The translations under genes and the position numbers were made by a program. This document shows positions 12,701 to 24,603 of a stretch of DNA of 64,000 nt, one piece after another. Within the stretch, counting starts at the first letter, position 1. Each line of letters opens with the position of its first letter. The stretch is taken from positions 3,071,001-3,135,000 of the forward strand of contig JAFEUB010000065.1 of assembly GCA_024529925.1 (NCBI GenBank). The letters are read 5' to 3'. The notes beneath the pieces were generated by a model that worked only from the letters and a program-made list of their open reading frames with translations, was not told where the DNA came from and did no database searches. This DNA comes from Ophthalmolycus amberensis. Taxonomy: Eukaryota > Chordata > Actinopteri > Perciformes > Zoarcidae.

Positions 12701-13189
12701 ATGCACATGTAATGAGTGAGCAAACAGTGGAAATACTGTAATCACTACTGCCTGCAGGGAGTCAATCAGTCAGCAAGCGCTGAGCCTAAAATAAGCAGCA
12801 ATAGCGGAATAAATCACGATAAAGTACGGTCTGCATTTTCCGTTTTTCATTTGTCAGAATGACACTGAGAAAACAAGACTAGCAGTGGTGATTAAGCACA
12901 CAATATTTGACACCTAATAAGTCTGAGATGTGATAGATGGTCCAGGGAGCAGGCGCAGAGAGAAAATGTTTCCAACCTTGTTTTGTGGCCTGCTGATAAT
13001 GTTGACAGTTATTCTGTCTCTCAAGCTCCCCACTGTAGGAAAGACCTTCTAATTTTGTTTTCCTGTTGCTTTTCACTGTCATTTGTCTAACAACATGAAG
13101 ACATATACTGCATAGACAGATATGAAAATAATTGGTCTCTTGTGCTGTATTTCTTGTCCTGTTCAGTGTTCTCGTTGCCCCACGCAGAA
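9701..13189. other. Intergenic stretch, no gene recognised
   Basis: It holds a C11 run at 12398-12408 next to a purine-rich tract (12330-12370). Overlapping open frames on both strands at 10688-11163 mirror each other and show no family motif, so I do not call a gene. An open frame at 11455-11763 (+) is also unsupported. Confidence 0.45.
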
Positions 13190-13400
13190 GCTGATTTATG
13201 AGTCAATTTGCTCCTTCTGGTGTCAATAATGCATTTTTGGAAGGCACACCTCTCATTACTGGAGATGGAGAGCAGAATTTTAATTTGTTTTGATGGTGTA
13301 ATTAAGTCTCATAAATAGCTCAATCTTGCCACGCATTATGGAAATTTAATATAGGCCGCATCTAGCTATTTACTATTTCTGTAGAGGGAAAAGTCAAACT
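13190..13400. other. Candidate conserved non-coding element
   Basis: A non-repetitive block with many paired AT cores (AATAATGCAT, GTGTAATTAAG, TAATATAGGC) and no open frame of note. It has the look of vertebrate developmental enhancers. Conservation was not tested. Confidence 0.3.
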
Positions 13401-15829
13401 ACACAACAAAGTTGTATGATGTATTGTGTTAATTACTGTTGCTATCATGAAACATTATACGCCAACACATGCAAACAAACACCTCCTTATCTTTTGTTAA
13501 GATAGAAAAAGAAACTGCTGAAGTTATACACCACACTCCAAACATTAGAGAAAATGTTGAAACATATCTGTACAACCACAGATACTATATCTGAATTCGA
13601 ATGATATTAAGCATATATAGGTTACTTTTTTGGAAAAAAAGGTTGAACGTTCAAGAGTTGAAAAAGAGCCTGTAGCCATGCTGAAAGTTAGTACACACAG
13701 ACATTGGTACATTTGTAAGCCACCAAGACATAAAACGTATCATTCTCAACCACATGTGCATTACAATGTATTTTAAAGTAATACAAACAGAAGTGAGCGT
13801 GATTATCTGTAAAAGGTACTTACTACATGTATTTTATGCCACAGAGACACCTTTGACAAGTCCCATTCCAAGATTATAGTCTCTCTCTCTCTCTCTGACA
13901 TTTTCTGAACATTTTCTCACAATTCTTCCATATTTTTCTTGCCTTATTACTTTGTGGTCTGTCATTTTGTCTCCGTGACACCCTCATTCCCTCTGTATTT
14001 CTCCTCGTTTCTTCTCTGCCTCTTCATTTTCTCTCTCTTTCTGTGTGCGTTCTGTATCTCAGCAGCCGCCAGAGCGTTTACAGCAGAAACGGTGGGATGG
14101 CCATTTTAAAAGAATGTGAAAGAAAGGTGAGCCAGCCATTTCATCTCTAGTGCTCTGACAAAATTGCTTCGCTTTAAGGATACTTACATTGTATCTGTAA
14201 CATTGTAACAGTGTGTGCTGCAACTTTGGCAAGAAGAGTTCTTCCGTCACTATGCTTCCCATTTGCTCATGTCTTATTTATTGTACATGTGCATGTTCAA
14301 TTCCACCTTTGCATGTGCCTTTTTACATTAGTAACATAAGGTGGTATACGTTATGGTCATGTACAGGGGTGCAGCAAACCTCAGAGGAATTGACAGTGAA
14401 GGAGACTTTCATGAGCTTGCACAAGCATGTTTTATGAAAAGACTCGTCCACGTCAGACTTACCTTGTTGTTGATAAGCTGAGACATTCACTTTTAACTGT
14501 CTAAGACACACAATATAGAGAAATAGAGAGAGTGAGCAGTGAACCTGGCAAACTGTAGTGATTGTACTGCTCTCTGAAACTCAGTAGCACTGCTTAAGGT
14601 GAAAGAGAGACTTTGTAAGTGAGGCATTGGTTACTGACCGAACACAAAGCTCCCATCTCCTCGCTCATTTGACTGATTAGCATGCTCTCACCCACTGCCG
14701 GCAGCGTCCATTCGCAGCATGTCTGGTCTCCACAGTGTTGAGTTTCACAAGAGCCAAGAGATTTGAGCGAGGTGGTGAAAGCCTCTCAGTGGGTAATCAG
14801 GGAACTGGTCCCAGCTATGTTCAGGTGTATTTTCTCCTAAGTAGAACATTTGGACAGGATCTTCCCATCGGTACATGGGCTAAACCTGCACCGTGTCGCT
14901 GTCCCTGGTGCTGAACATCTTGTGCACTATAGTTTGCTGTCTATGGGATCCGCATTTGGAATCCATAGACAAATGTTAACACATACATTTGATCTTAATA
15001 ACTCTTGCATACAAAAATTAAGAACTTTCGTGGATTTATCTCCAAAATGCTCAGCTGGTGAGGGATCAAATTACTCCCTCTTGGCTAAGCTCTCCAAAAA
15101 GAAGCTTTTGGAGTGACTATGTGAAATTTTAAATGACTAATTTGAACTGTCCGATTCTCTTTTTTGACAGCCTAATATGTGTTTGACAGAGAACTGCACA
15201 AGGTGATGTACATGTAATTACATTTGGACAACAAGATCTGCGATGTCTTGAACAAGTAGTACAGTCCCCCAAATCACATGTAGGGCTTTTATACAAAGCA
15301 CCGTATTTAACTTGGTGTTCGCTTTTAAACTTTGCAACATTGTGATTCATTGTGGACATAATTCAATAGCCGTGTCACACAATGTATGTGTACAGCATGA
15401 GCAACCTTCCTAAAATGCAGAGGTACACGTGAGCTTGTGCAGCACGCAGGCGTGTGTGTGTAAGTGAACACACATGTCTGCATGCTGAGCGTTATTGTGT
15501 TTCCATGGTAGCAGCCTCGCTGAAGTTTCTGACATTTCAATCCTGCCACTCCTAATCTCGCAAGGATGTTTTGACATGCATACATTTGTTTAGCTACACT
15601 TTTAAAAAGCGTGTTCTACCACCAGACAAAATAGTTAGAAAGTCAGATCACTTTCTACATTTTATTTTAAATGTTTTGGATCATTTAGATTTATTTCTAA
15701 CAGGGTTTGAACACACATCCATAACAAACTCAGTATCATGTTAAAAAATCTTCTTCTCTGCTAATTGGACAATAACTTGACATTTTAATGAATGCTAAAG
15801 CTTGATTTGCCATGATTTGTGAGTACCGT
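13401..15829. other. Intergenic stretch, no gene recognised
   Basis: It contains a (CT)n microsatellite at 13880-13896 followed by a pyrimidine-rich tract to about 14045. An imperfect inverted repeat at 14939-14970 (GTCTATGG and CCATAGAC arms) is also present. Open frames at 14059-15585 on both strands carry no recognised domain. Confidence 0.45.
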
Positions 15830-16391
15830 ACTTTTCGGACAATGTAGTGACTTTAACAATATCCATTTTTATATATTAAAGTCACAGTGGGGGCGAACGG
15901 GTGAACTTGTTCGGACGCGTGTTCCACAAACATTTCAATGTCCAATGAGCTGTCTTTCTTTAGATCCGTTGATCCTTTTATTTAAATACATATTGGCACC
16001 GTAACAGAATACAGGATACGTTACTTGGACACGATACCTTGACACGACACGTTGACACGATAACACGATAACACGCTCAAAAACTGTGAGCTTCCCATCC
16101 ACACACACACCTGGTCCTCATTACCAGGCACTTACATATATGCACATTTAAGTTAATGTGCCACCCACTGTTCAATATCAGAACTGCATGCGTTTCCCTC
16201 AAAGACAAAATAAAACAACAAAACTACATTATGGCTCCAACACACCGGCCCGTAATTGTTAATGGCAGGAGGGCATAAACAATTCAACAGATATTTATAT
16301 AATGGAGCCAATAAATCCATAATAAAATGAACAAACAAAACAAACAAAAACCCCAAATTCCCCTCAGGGTACGAGGTCCCTAATAACTTTG
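15830..16391 (-). mobile_element. BEL/Pao element 3' untranslated part and probable 3' LTR
   Basis: Sequence downstream of the BEL pol stop codon on the minus strand. A possible LTR start is TGTTGGAGCCAT at 16231-16242. A polyadenylation signal AATAAA lies at 15977-15982, and the recognisable part fades near 15890. A perfect 10-bp inverted repeat (GTGACTTTAA at 15847-15856, TTAAAGTCAC at 15876-15885) lies at the outer edge. The matching 5' LTR is not in the window, so LTR limits cannot be fixed by comparing two copies. Confidence 0.5.
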
Positions 16392-17384
16392 TTATGGTTC
16401 AGCTTCTTGTAGAAGACAAAGTTTGGTCACTGGCCTGTCCAGCGTGCTAGTCTTGGTTTGCACTCGTGCAGATCGCACCAGTCCTTTCCTGTCAGGATAG
16501 GTCTCTAGAACTTTTCTGAGTAACCAGGAACTACGTGGAGCTGTAGCATCTGCAACAAGTACAATGTCTCCCGGAACAAGGCTTCGTCTCTCCTTACTCC
16601 ACCTTTGGCGCTCCTGTAGCAAAGGCAAGTATTCTTTTAGCCAGCGCTTCCAAAAAAGGTCGGAGATGTACTGTACTTGTCTCCATCTTCTTTAGATATA
16701 GAGGTCTGTCTTCTCGAACAGTCCAGGTGGTAAGACTGGTTTTCTTTTCATTGTCAGCAGGTGGTTGGGTGTAAGAGCTTCTAGATCATTGGGATCTCCA
16801 GATAACTTGGTGATAGGGCGGTCATTTAAAATGGCTTCGACCTCACACAGAACAGTATGCAATCCCTCGTCACTCAGGGTTTGTTGATGTAAGACTGATG
16901 TTAGTATCCGTCTAATCATCCTTATGATGCGCTCCCATACACCTCCATGATGAGAAGCCGTTGGTGTGTTGAAGCTCCACTTTATTCCTTCCTGTAGAAA
17001 AGCCGCTTGTATCTTCCTGTGATTTAAAGCAGCAAGAGCTCTTCTCAACTCCCTTTCAGCACCAACAAAGTTGGTTCCATTGTCAGATCTTAAGTGAGAG
17101 ACTTGTCCTCTTCTACAAACAAACCTGCGTACAGCATTTATACATGAGTCAGTATCCAAAGAGTAGGCAACTTCCAAGTGGACTGCTCTACATGCCATAC
17201 ATGTAAATATGACTCCATAGCGTTTTTCAAGGTTACGTCCTCTCTTGATTTCAACTGGCCCAAAATAATCAACTCCAACGTTGGTGAATGGAGGCAGATC
17301 AGGAACGAGTCTTTCAATAGGCAAGTCTGCCATTTTTTGCTCACACAACTTCCCTTTATGGTGCTTACAGAAGCCTGGAGAATT
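16392..17384 (-). pseudogene. BEL/Pao retrotransposon pol remnant: integrase core plus C-terminal domain
   Basis: Minus-strand 3' end of a BEL/Pao LTR-retrotransposon polyprotein. The open part begins with a decayed zinc-finger remnant (CKHHKGKLCEQ), then the integrase core: NVGVDYFGP, LRSDNGTNF and HHGGVWERI give the catalytic D, D and E about 62 and 50 residues apart. The tail LTPNHLL follows, then a DUF5641-type domain (VPGDIVLVADATAPRSSW, then RPVTKLCLLQE). One TAA at 16692-16694 interrupts the frame just after DLYI; reading resumes in the same frame with RRWRQVQ, so this is a nonsense change and not a frameshift. Upstream, a stop at 17385-17387 and an apparent frame change cut off the rest. 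Reverse transcriptase, protease and gag are absent. The copy is dead but not very old. Confidence 0.92.
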
Positions 17385-17449
17385 TTAGCATGGAGAATAC
17401 AGCTGTGTGGTAAAAGGGTGAAACCTGGTGGGAATATTTTAAACAAACC

Positions 17450-20400
17450 AACACAAGAAGAGTTACTGTGTTCTTGTTTGTGAGACTACGTCAAAAAATA
17501 CAGCAAGGCTGAGATATGCATGAGTGTGACTTGAGGTAAAGCCAGTTGTGCAGATGTTGTTTGACACCAGCTGGTTCACCAGTGTGTGATTAGAGTGGAG
17601 CGCATGGCGACGTAACATACCTGCGCATGCCAACAGAGCAGATACACAAAGTGGAAGAGGTAAATACACCCTGGGGCATCTCCCCCCTGTACACAGCACC
17701 ATGGAAGGAATGCAGGGACGGAGGGGAAAATGTTATTCATTCGAGAAAACATTCCAGGTGTCAGCGTTGTAGATGCAAACGCACGCTTCGGGTTCTGCAC
17801 GTGTACACGCAAAGAGCGTGTAGCTGTACAGGACCTGTGCACACACTCACTTTCAACTAAAGGCCAATCAACAGGCCCTGAAAGGCACACATGGTACAAC
17901 AAGCATTCCCCATCATAAATCTATGCAGGAGGAGGCGGGGATGTCAACAAAGTATGATGTTGACCGTTGTCACATTCAGTAACTGGTGGCGAGCTGTGAG
18001 ATCCATGTTGTGTTTTGTTTGGTCTCCATCTTTGTTGACAGGTGGTGTCTCTGCACTGCACTTCTGAGGGGTCAAATGTCATTTACCGGTATGTGTAAAA
18101 AGAGAAGACACCCTGCTGCACTGAAGGTAGCTTCTGACCTGAAATATGGCCAGTACGCTATACTGCCTGTGGAGTTTAGGATACTTGTCCTTGATCTATT
18201 AACTGCAGCAGCTGGGATCCATTCTGTCAATACATCTAGACTCCATAGGGAGAGACCGTTACTATTGGTTATCATCCTTAGGTCCCCTTGGTTGCACACT
18301 GTAACTCACTCGTTCCTATGAATGAGCAGAAAGCTGGCTCAAGGGAGTGTAAGAAAAATGATGGTTGTCAGCTGATAAAAAGGTCTGACTTCAAGCCACA
18401 GTACAAAACAGTGAGAACCTCTACATTACAAACACGCCTAACTCTGCTGGCGCCCTGATGGAGGGACACTATGCCAACCGTGATGCATTATCAAATACCA
18501 GCCGTGTCAAAACCATCAAAACCAACTGCTTGTGTTTCTACTGTTTCTACTCTTCCAAAGCATCACATTAATGAGCTACCGTGACAGACACAGCTGCAAC
18601 AAGCAGCAACACATCATCGCTTATCTTTTACATTACATTCAAAACTTTGGGTGAATGTTAAACTTAATTGTGAGAGCAAAATATGTGGTGTGGTATTATT
18701 TTTTGAAATGAAAGGTTCTGCATACCTCACTGTCTCATTAATACAAAATGGGGAGATGACTTTGTTTTTCATGTGTGCAGAAATCAAGCGGAAGGAGCAA
18801 ACAGCAGCTGAAAGCAGTTATTGATTGTGCACTCGTCTGTGTTAAAAAAGAACAAATAAATGGAAGACTGGGGAAATGTGTGCAGCTTGGTACGTCTGTT
18901 TTGCAGAGTTGGAGGTAAAGTAGTAAGCTGTTTTGTAGTTTCCAGTTGTTCCGTCTTCCTTATAAATCCATGTTGATTATTGCCGCTCATCAGTGCCGCA
19001 ACATGCCTTTACACATCTGACAGTAGAAGAACAATGCAACATTTCTGCTGGCATAATCAATCTTTCATCAATGGATGCCTGATATGGTTAAAAAACTAGG
19101 TCAGACTGGCTCTCTTTGAAAAAGAACTGATGCTATGTTGCCAGTTACATCACAGTGGGTGGCTTGTTTCTGACTGGCTGATTGTCTAAAGTAAATATCA
19201 GGATACCTTTGAACGTAGTTCCACACAAACATTGCCAACACCTCTCTATATAAGATGGTTCTATTTCGCCACAGCTTCCACAGGCTTCAGACAGATCTTG
19301 CAGAGTTGTAATGAATCACATTGGTTTGCATACTGTAGTTGTATCTAATAAACTGGCAAATAAAGTACAACCGTACCTCCCATTTTTACAGAATTAAGAA
19401 GACGAGTGGGAGTTTTTGAGTGGGAGTGTCTAGAATTGTCACTGGGTGTATCTGGTGTTAGCGAGGAAACATTATGAAAAGCAATCCAGGCGTCATTTCA
19501 ATGTCCAATTGAGAGTCAATTGATTTGAGTTCAATGGAGGTAGATGGTGAATTTATCATTTCCTAATCTGTCAAAAAATGTATCTCCTTTTTTTATAGCA
19601 TAGCTGGGCAAGCAGCTCATCCAATGAGCCATGTCTGTGTTTTCCATAGATTTTCTCAAGAGCCACAGCCTTGCTCTGTTTCACATGAAAAGCCCTTTCA
19701 TTACGATACAGATGCACCCACCCATGCTCTTCTCATGGATGCTCACAGACACATTTCTAAATATTCATGTGACTTGCACCCTCATGTAAAAGAACACTGC
19801 TAACTCTACACTCTGCGCTACCTCTAAACCCCTTAACATCCATTCCACAACTTCTAAATCCCATAACCCCTGCCAATCTATACTTGATGGTAAAATGTAA
19901 ACAGCTATGTCCCCATCACTGTGATTGGAAAATTTGAGAAAAAGTGTAGGCATACATGAGAAGTGCAGCTTGAGAGCACCACCCGCATGGGCTCACCTCC
20001 CTAGGAAGCCGGAAAACAGAATACGCATCTTATTTAATATGGTATTTGTGGTGTATTGATCACATTATGTTACATGGTTGAAATGAGTACAAATGCTTTT
20101 TGGACCTCAGTGAACACGATCCTGTCATAGTACATGTAGCACGCATGCGCAGTACTGAGTTAAGAGTTAACCATGGCCGAATAAAATAACAACGCTACGT
20201 GTGTGTCCGCCTCGTGAATACATCACAGTATTAAAGCAGAACCCCCTCTGTGACGAGGGCTGATGGTATCCCCAGGTGAGCTGGCTCACAGAGTCAGAGG
20301 TTTGCCCTAGAGAGCAGCAATTACTGCCAGTTATGGGAAAAAAAGACTCGCAGGTGGTAACATGTTAATGTGTCTTTGACTCAGATTTAATGACCAGAAG

Positions 20401-23042
20401 TAGTGGGATTACTCACGGATGAAAAGAACAACTACGGACTATTGCCGTCACATGTTTAACGTATATAATAATTCACTAATGAGGAAATGACAAGTTTGAC
20501 TTGTAGGAGTCTAAATATTCAAAGGGTTGGTAATCTTCTTTGAAAACATTGTTGACATTTTTGTTGTCAAAATGTGGTATCTGTGGCTCACCAGAACTGT
20601 AATAAGCCTGTCCAATACTTCTGGTGTGCTCTAGATTACCAACCCTGCTTTTAAAATAATTAAGCTATTAAATAAATAGAACAAAAACGCTGTTTGCTTC
20701 TGCAGCCTCTTCCATCAGCGCAACCTTCTCATTATGTGGTATTGTTGACTACTACGGTAATGCAATTGCTTTTTGATCACTTTTTTTTTTAAAGGTGTTA
20801 TTATTTCTCACAGCAGAATTCACGTGTTGCCATTTTCTATAAATGTCAATGTTAATTCCTCGACTGAAGTGACTAAACAGCAGCAAAGACCCCGGTTGCC
20901 ATCTGTGTGGCTTTGTGAAATCCAAACACTGATGCGAGAACTCTTCACCAAAAGCTTTTATACTGTCTGGAAAAGGTGGACATAGTCATACAATTACTGA
21001 CAACACCAGTAAGTCATTAATAAATGAGATGCCAGCAACCCCAAGATTGTTGTGCCGAACGAGCTGTTCAGTATTGCTTGAACTGGATGGTCTTTGTCGT
21101 GTTGTCATCAGCTGTTTCATGTTGTACAAGTTGTTTGTTGGCATATAAAGTGCTTTTGAAAAGAGACCAGGACATATGGTTGAATATATTTTTTTTCCTA
21201 TAATCTTTTATGTTTCAGTCCAACTGCAGTAAAAGCAGTTTATGTCCAATACCATAGGTACAAGCAGTCCAATTATGGTGTCATCCTTATTTTTCATTCA
21301 AAGGTTGAGTTCTGCAGTATATTCAGAAGTTACAGTGTTTGATGTTTACAAGTTGGATGTCACATGCTTTTATGTGAGCATCAAGTTTAGAGAATACAAA
21401 TCCAAGATAAAAGGAGCACTTTGATATTTGTTTATTGCATATACCATGTCAACTTGTTTGGGAGGATTTTTCTTGGTGTAACTCTCATGGGAACACTGAC
21501 TGCTTTGTTAGAAATTCAAGCTTTCAAGCCTTCATCGGTCAATGGGCTGCAAGACAGTTGTGGGTTAGATCCAGTAGTATTGATGTCCTTCCCTCCCACA
21601 GGGGATGTATGTGTATTAACTTGAAAAAAACAGCAACAGCATCAACATTCAAACATGGTTTCCTTGCTTTCTGGAGGACTTCAAAAAAGACTCGAAGGGC
21701 CACTTCGGGCACTGAAAGTCAATACTTGTGCAAGAAGGAACCAAAACAGTTTCAATTTTATTTTTTTTAAATGAGACAGCAGTCTTATTAAAATACAGAC
21801 CGCAAACTCTCCCAAGGTAAAGAAAGCTGGGGCTGAAGTGGTATACCTGCTAAATGTGAACTATGCTACACAGCATAAACTATAGCTTCTTCTGTTGTTT
21901 CAGTTGTGTTGTTTCATGAATTTAAATGTCTTTTCCTCATCCCTGCCTCTTAAATGTCCCCAACTACTGGAGCTGTTTGCTTGGCTTGTGAGCCCTTTAG
22001 CCACATGCAGTGATCTGCCTATAAAGTGCCCATCTATACAAAGGAATGTACATGGTTTGCACAATGGGCCCAGTAGAGCAGTTTGCACTCGGGCCTGGCA
22101 TGGTCTTGCTCCGCTACTGATTCTTGCTACAATGTGGCAAAAACACCACACTGCAACTGTGAGTAACAGCAGTTAGTGATCAACTAACATGATGGCGTGC
22201 AGAGAAGCAGAACCCTTGTACCCTGAGCCCTCTCTCTAGGTTTTTACTGCCTCCAGACTCAGTACGACACAACACGAGATAGCTAGCTTAGCCTCATTCT
22301 GCCCATCACAGGATCCTGTTGGCTTACAAGGACACCTGGATATGGGGAAGGCAGAGCAAACTGTTCAACAGAAAGCAAAGCTGAAGCAAGGCAATGGCCA
22401 AAAACATAGGCCTGGACAAAAACAACCCAGGGAGATCACCTGCATAATAATTAGCTGAGGCTAATTTTCAAATTACCTTTGGCTGGCATGTAACTATCGG
22501 GTCCTACCATCAAGCAAACTGTAAAACTGTTAAAACCCCTTCCACGACTGAAGTGTGAAATCATAATTCACCACTCCAGAGGAACGGTCTTGGAATGTGT
22601 AATGCATGGTGGTGTCCTGTGCAAGCAAAAGTCTGGCACAGCTTTGGTGGTTGTTGCTGAGTAGAGGGACATGAAGCAACAGTTAATTCCCAAGACGATA
22701 TTAATAGCACTTGGTACTATTTACAAGCAGGTTACCTCTTGTCATGTTACCCCTAGTTCTTTTGCTTAATATTATGAAACCATATGGACCAATACAAAAA
22801 TAATTGCACCGGGAAAGAATGACCATGACAAAAACATATTAGAATATTGATCATAATTTATTAAACAAATATTTGGATATAACTATAATTTAAGCCAGTA
22901 AATTTACTTCGCGTTAATTAGCATTACGGCTTTTGAATACAAATGCAGTTTAAGATTTTGCTTTTGAACAGCAACCTCCTGGTTCCCTGTAGTATAACTC
23001 AACCTATCCACAAACATTTAATTAAACGTTGGAACACCTCAC
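17450..23042. other. Intergenic stretch, no gene recognised
   Basis: Apart from an unexplained 111-codon frame at 17986-18321 (+), discussed as a finding, I see no coding signal. At 20143-20185 an NRF1-like GCATGCGCA is followed by an ATGGCC start context and AATAAA; the frame closes after three codons. No transposon ends were recognised, although LTR remnants are possible around 20100-20280. Confidence 0.4.
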
Positions 23043-23204
23043 CTCTACTGCAATGAGTTCGGTGCCATTGTGCTCCGGCAGCCCCGGTGGCGTAGCCGGG
23101 TGGTATGGGAAGTAAGGGTCGTCTGGGCCGGTACAAAGGATGGAGAGGACAATGATGATGTTGAAGGGAAACACTGCGACTGGCAAGTCCCAGCAGGTCC
23201 AACA
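23043..23204 (-). CDS. Isolated urea transporter (SLC14 family) exon
   Basis: A 162-bp exon of 54 codons with no stop. The acceptor CTCTCCCCAG|TG at its start and the donor GAG|GTGAGG at its end are both near consensus, and the exon is phase 0 at both ends. The translation contains CWDLPVAVFPFNIII, then CTGPDDPYFP and GTELIAVE. Vertebrate urea transporters have WDLPVFTLPFN, a TGHYN-like turn, FFP and a final SALE/VQV-like segment at the equivalent place (my recollection; about half of 29 residues match). That segment lies in the second-half urea channel region, just before the conserved GQVYGCDNPW exon. I found neither that exon nor the preceding one by eye. It is GC-rich and keeps several CpGs, unlike its surroundings. 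It may be an exon of a gene with large introns, or a relic. Confidence 0.65.
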
Positions 23205-23240
23205 CTGGGGAGAGACCACTGAACCGCCTGAAGATGGTAC

Positions 23241-23350
23241 TTTGTCAAAAGTCATGGATTATGTCAGATAGCCATAAAAAAGTCATAGCATACCATGTTG
23301 AATAAAGTCATAACAAAGTCAGTTTAGCATGTCGAAAAAAGTCATCGTAA
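23241..23350. repeat. Degenerate minisatellite with AAAGTCAT core
   Basis: About four imperfect units of roughly 30 bp, each starting AAAAAGTCAT and several containing AGCATACCATGTTG or TTTAGCATGTCG. I recognise similar arrays elsewhere in fish genomes. It lies just upstream (minus strand) of the urea-transporter-like exon. Confidence 0.6.
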
Positions 23351-23695
23351 AATGCAAATTGGGTTTCTTCCAATCAGAGCAGTGAAACGTGCTACGCAAA
23401 CAAAACAAATCAGTAGAAAGACTTATTATTTGTCTTAATAACTATTATCCACCAAATAATTCAGTTCAAAACTGTTTTAAGGTCTTAAATCCATCAACTG
23501 ACTAATTCCTAAACTCAGCAGGTGAGATTTGGGTGTGGATATAGTTACCATACAGTACACGGGATGCAATATACAGTATTAGCATTTGAATATGAATTTG
23601 CAAACATAGACGGCTTAACAATGTTGAAAGGATAATTTGTGGAGTTATTTGCAACAGATTAAACGTTTGTTGTGACTTGTATGTATGATTTAAAA

Positions 23696-24280
23696 CAGGG
23701 GTCTCAAACTCATTTTCACTCCGGGCCACATCAGCATCATGGTCGCCCACAAAGGGCCGGTTGTAAATGTAACTACTCGAAACATATTGTTAAATAACTC
23801 TCTGCATTCACAGTTTAAAGTAGTCTTCAATGTACTCACGATACATTTCCATGTCAAATGTACAGTAACCAGTCAAAGAGCTGCTTCTAACTGTTTAAGT
23901 ATCTCATAATTTTGACTTTCTATTTCATAATTTTGACTTTCAATCTCATCTTTTTGACTTTCAATCTCATCATTTTGATTATCAATCTCATAATTTTGAC
24001 TTTCAATCTCATAATTTTGACTGTCAATCTCAATCTCATAACTTTGACTTTCTATCTCAGAATTATGACTTTCTAGTTATGACTTTCTATCTAATAACTT
24101 CGACTTTCTATCTCATAATTTCGACTATGGGGATATTTTTATTATTATTAGTCTGATTTAAAAAAAAAAAAAAGTTTTTTCTTTTAAAAGTTTTTTTTTT
24201 TTTGCTGGCGGATTCGCGGGCCACATAAAATGACGTAGCGGGCCGGATTTGGCCCGCGGGCCGGGAGTTTGAGACCCCTG
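23696..24280. mobile_element. hAT-type MITE with perfect terminal repeats and 8-bp target duplication
   Basis: A 585-bp non-autonomous element. CAGGGGTCTCAAACTC at 23696-23711 is repeated in inverse at 24265-24280, a 16-bp perfect terminal inverted repeat of the hAT type. ATTTAAAA flanks it on both sides (23688-23695 and 24281-24288), the 8-bp duplication expected of hAT transposition. The ends are followed by GC-rich subterminal sequence (GGGCCGG, GGCCCGCGGGCC). There is no transposase frame. The centre is a minisatellite. Intact ends and an intact duplication point to a fairly recent insertion. Confidence 0.93.
23895..24127. repeat. ~21-bp tandem repeat inside the hAT MITE
   Basis: About ten or eleven imperfect units of the type TCTCATAATTTTGACTTTCA. 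It lies wholly within the MITE, so it moved with it. Units differ by single substitutions and short deletions. Confidence 0.9.
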
Positions 24281-24603
24281 ATTTAAAATATCTGCAATCT
24301 GCGAAGCAATAGACAAAATATTTGTTTTTGTAATATACAGTGTTATGTCATTACTGCTAATGGGTCATAATGGGTGGAGTTTTGTGAAAACTGTGCCATG
24401 AAAAACATAGTGAACGCTGGACTAGCAAATAGTGAATTCATAAAAGGAGACATTATCTGCCCTTGAGAACAGAATAGAACAGAATGGAATAGAATGCTGG
24501 ATGGAACATGTGTGTTCCATCACAAATTGGAAAGTTGAAGTGTCATCTTATGTATAGAGCCAGATGGCTTGTGCCATTTAACCTCAGTATCTTCAACCAC
24601 TCA

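Noticed and set aside
23895..24127. Regular repeats as a CRISPR-like array
   Set aside because: Units are directly adjacent without spacers and the array lies inside a hAT MITE in a vertebrate genome.
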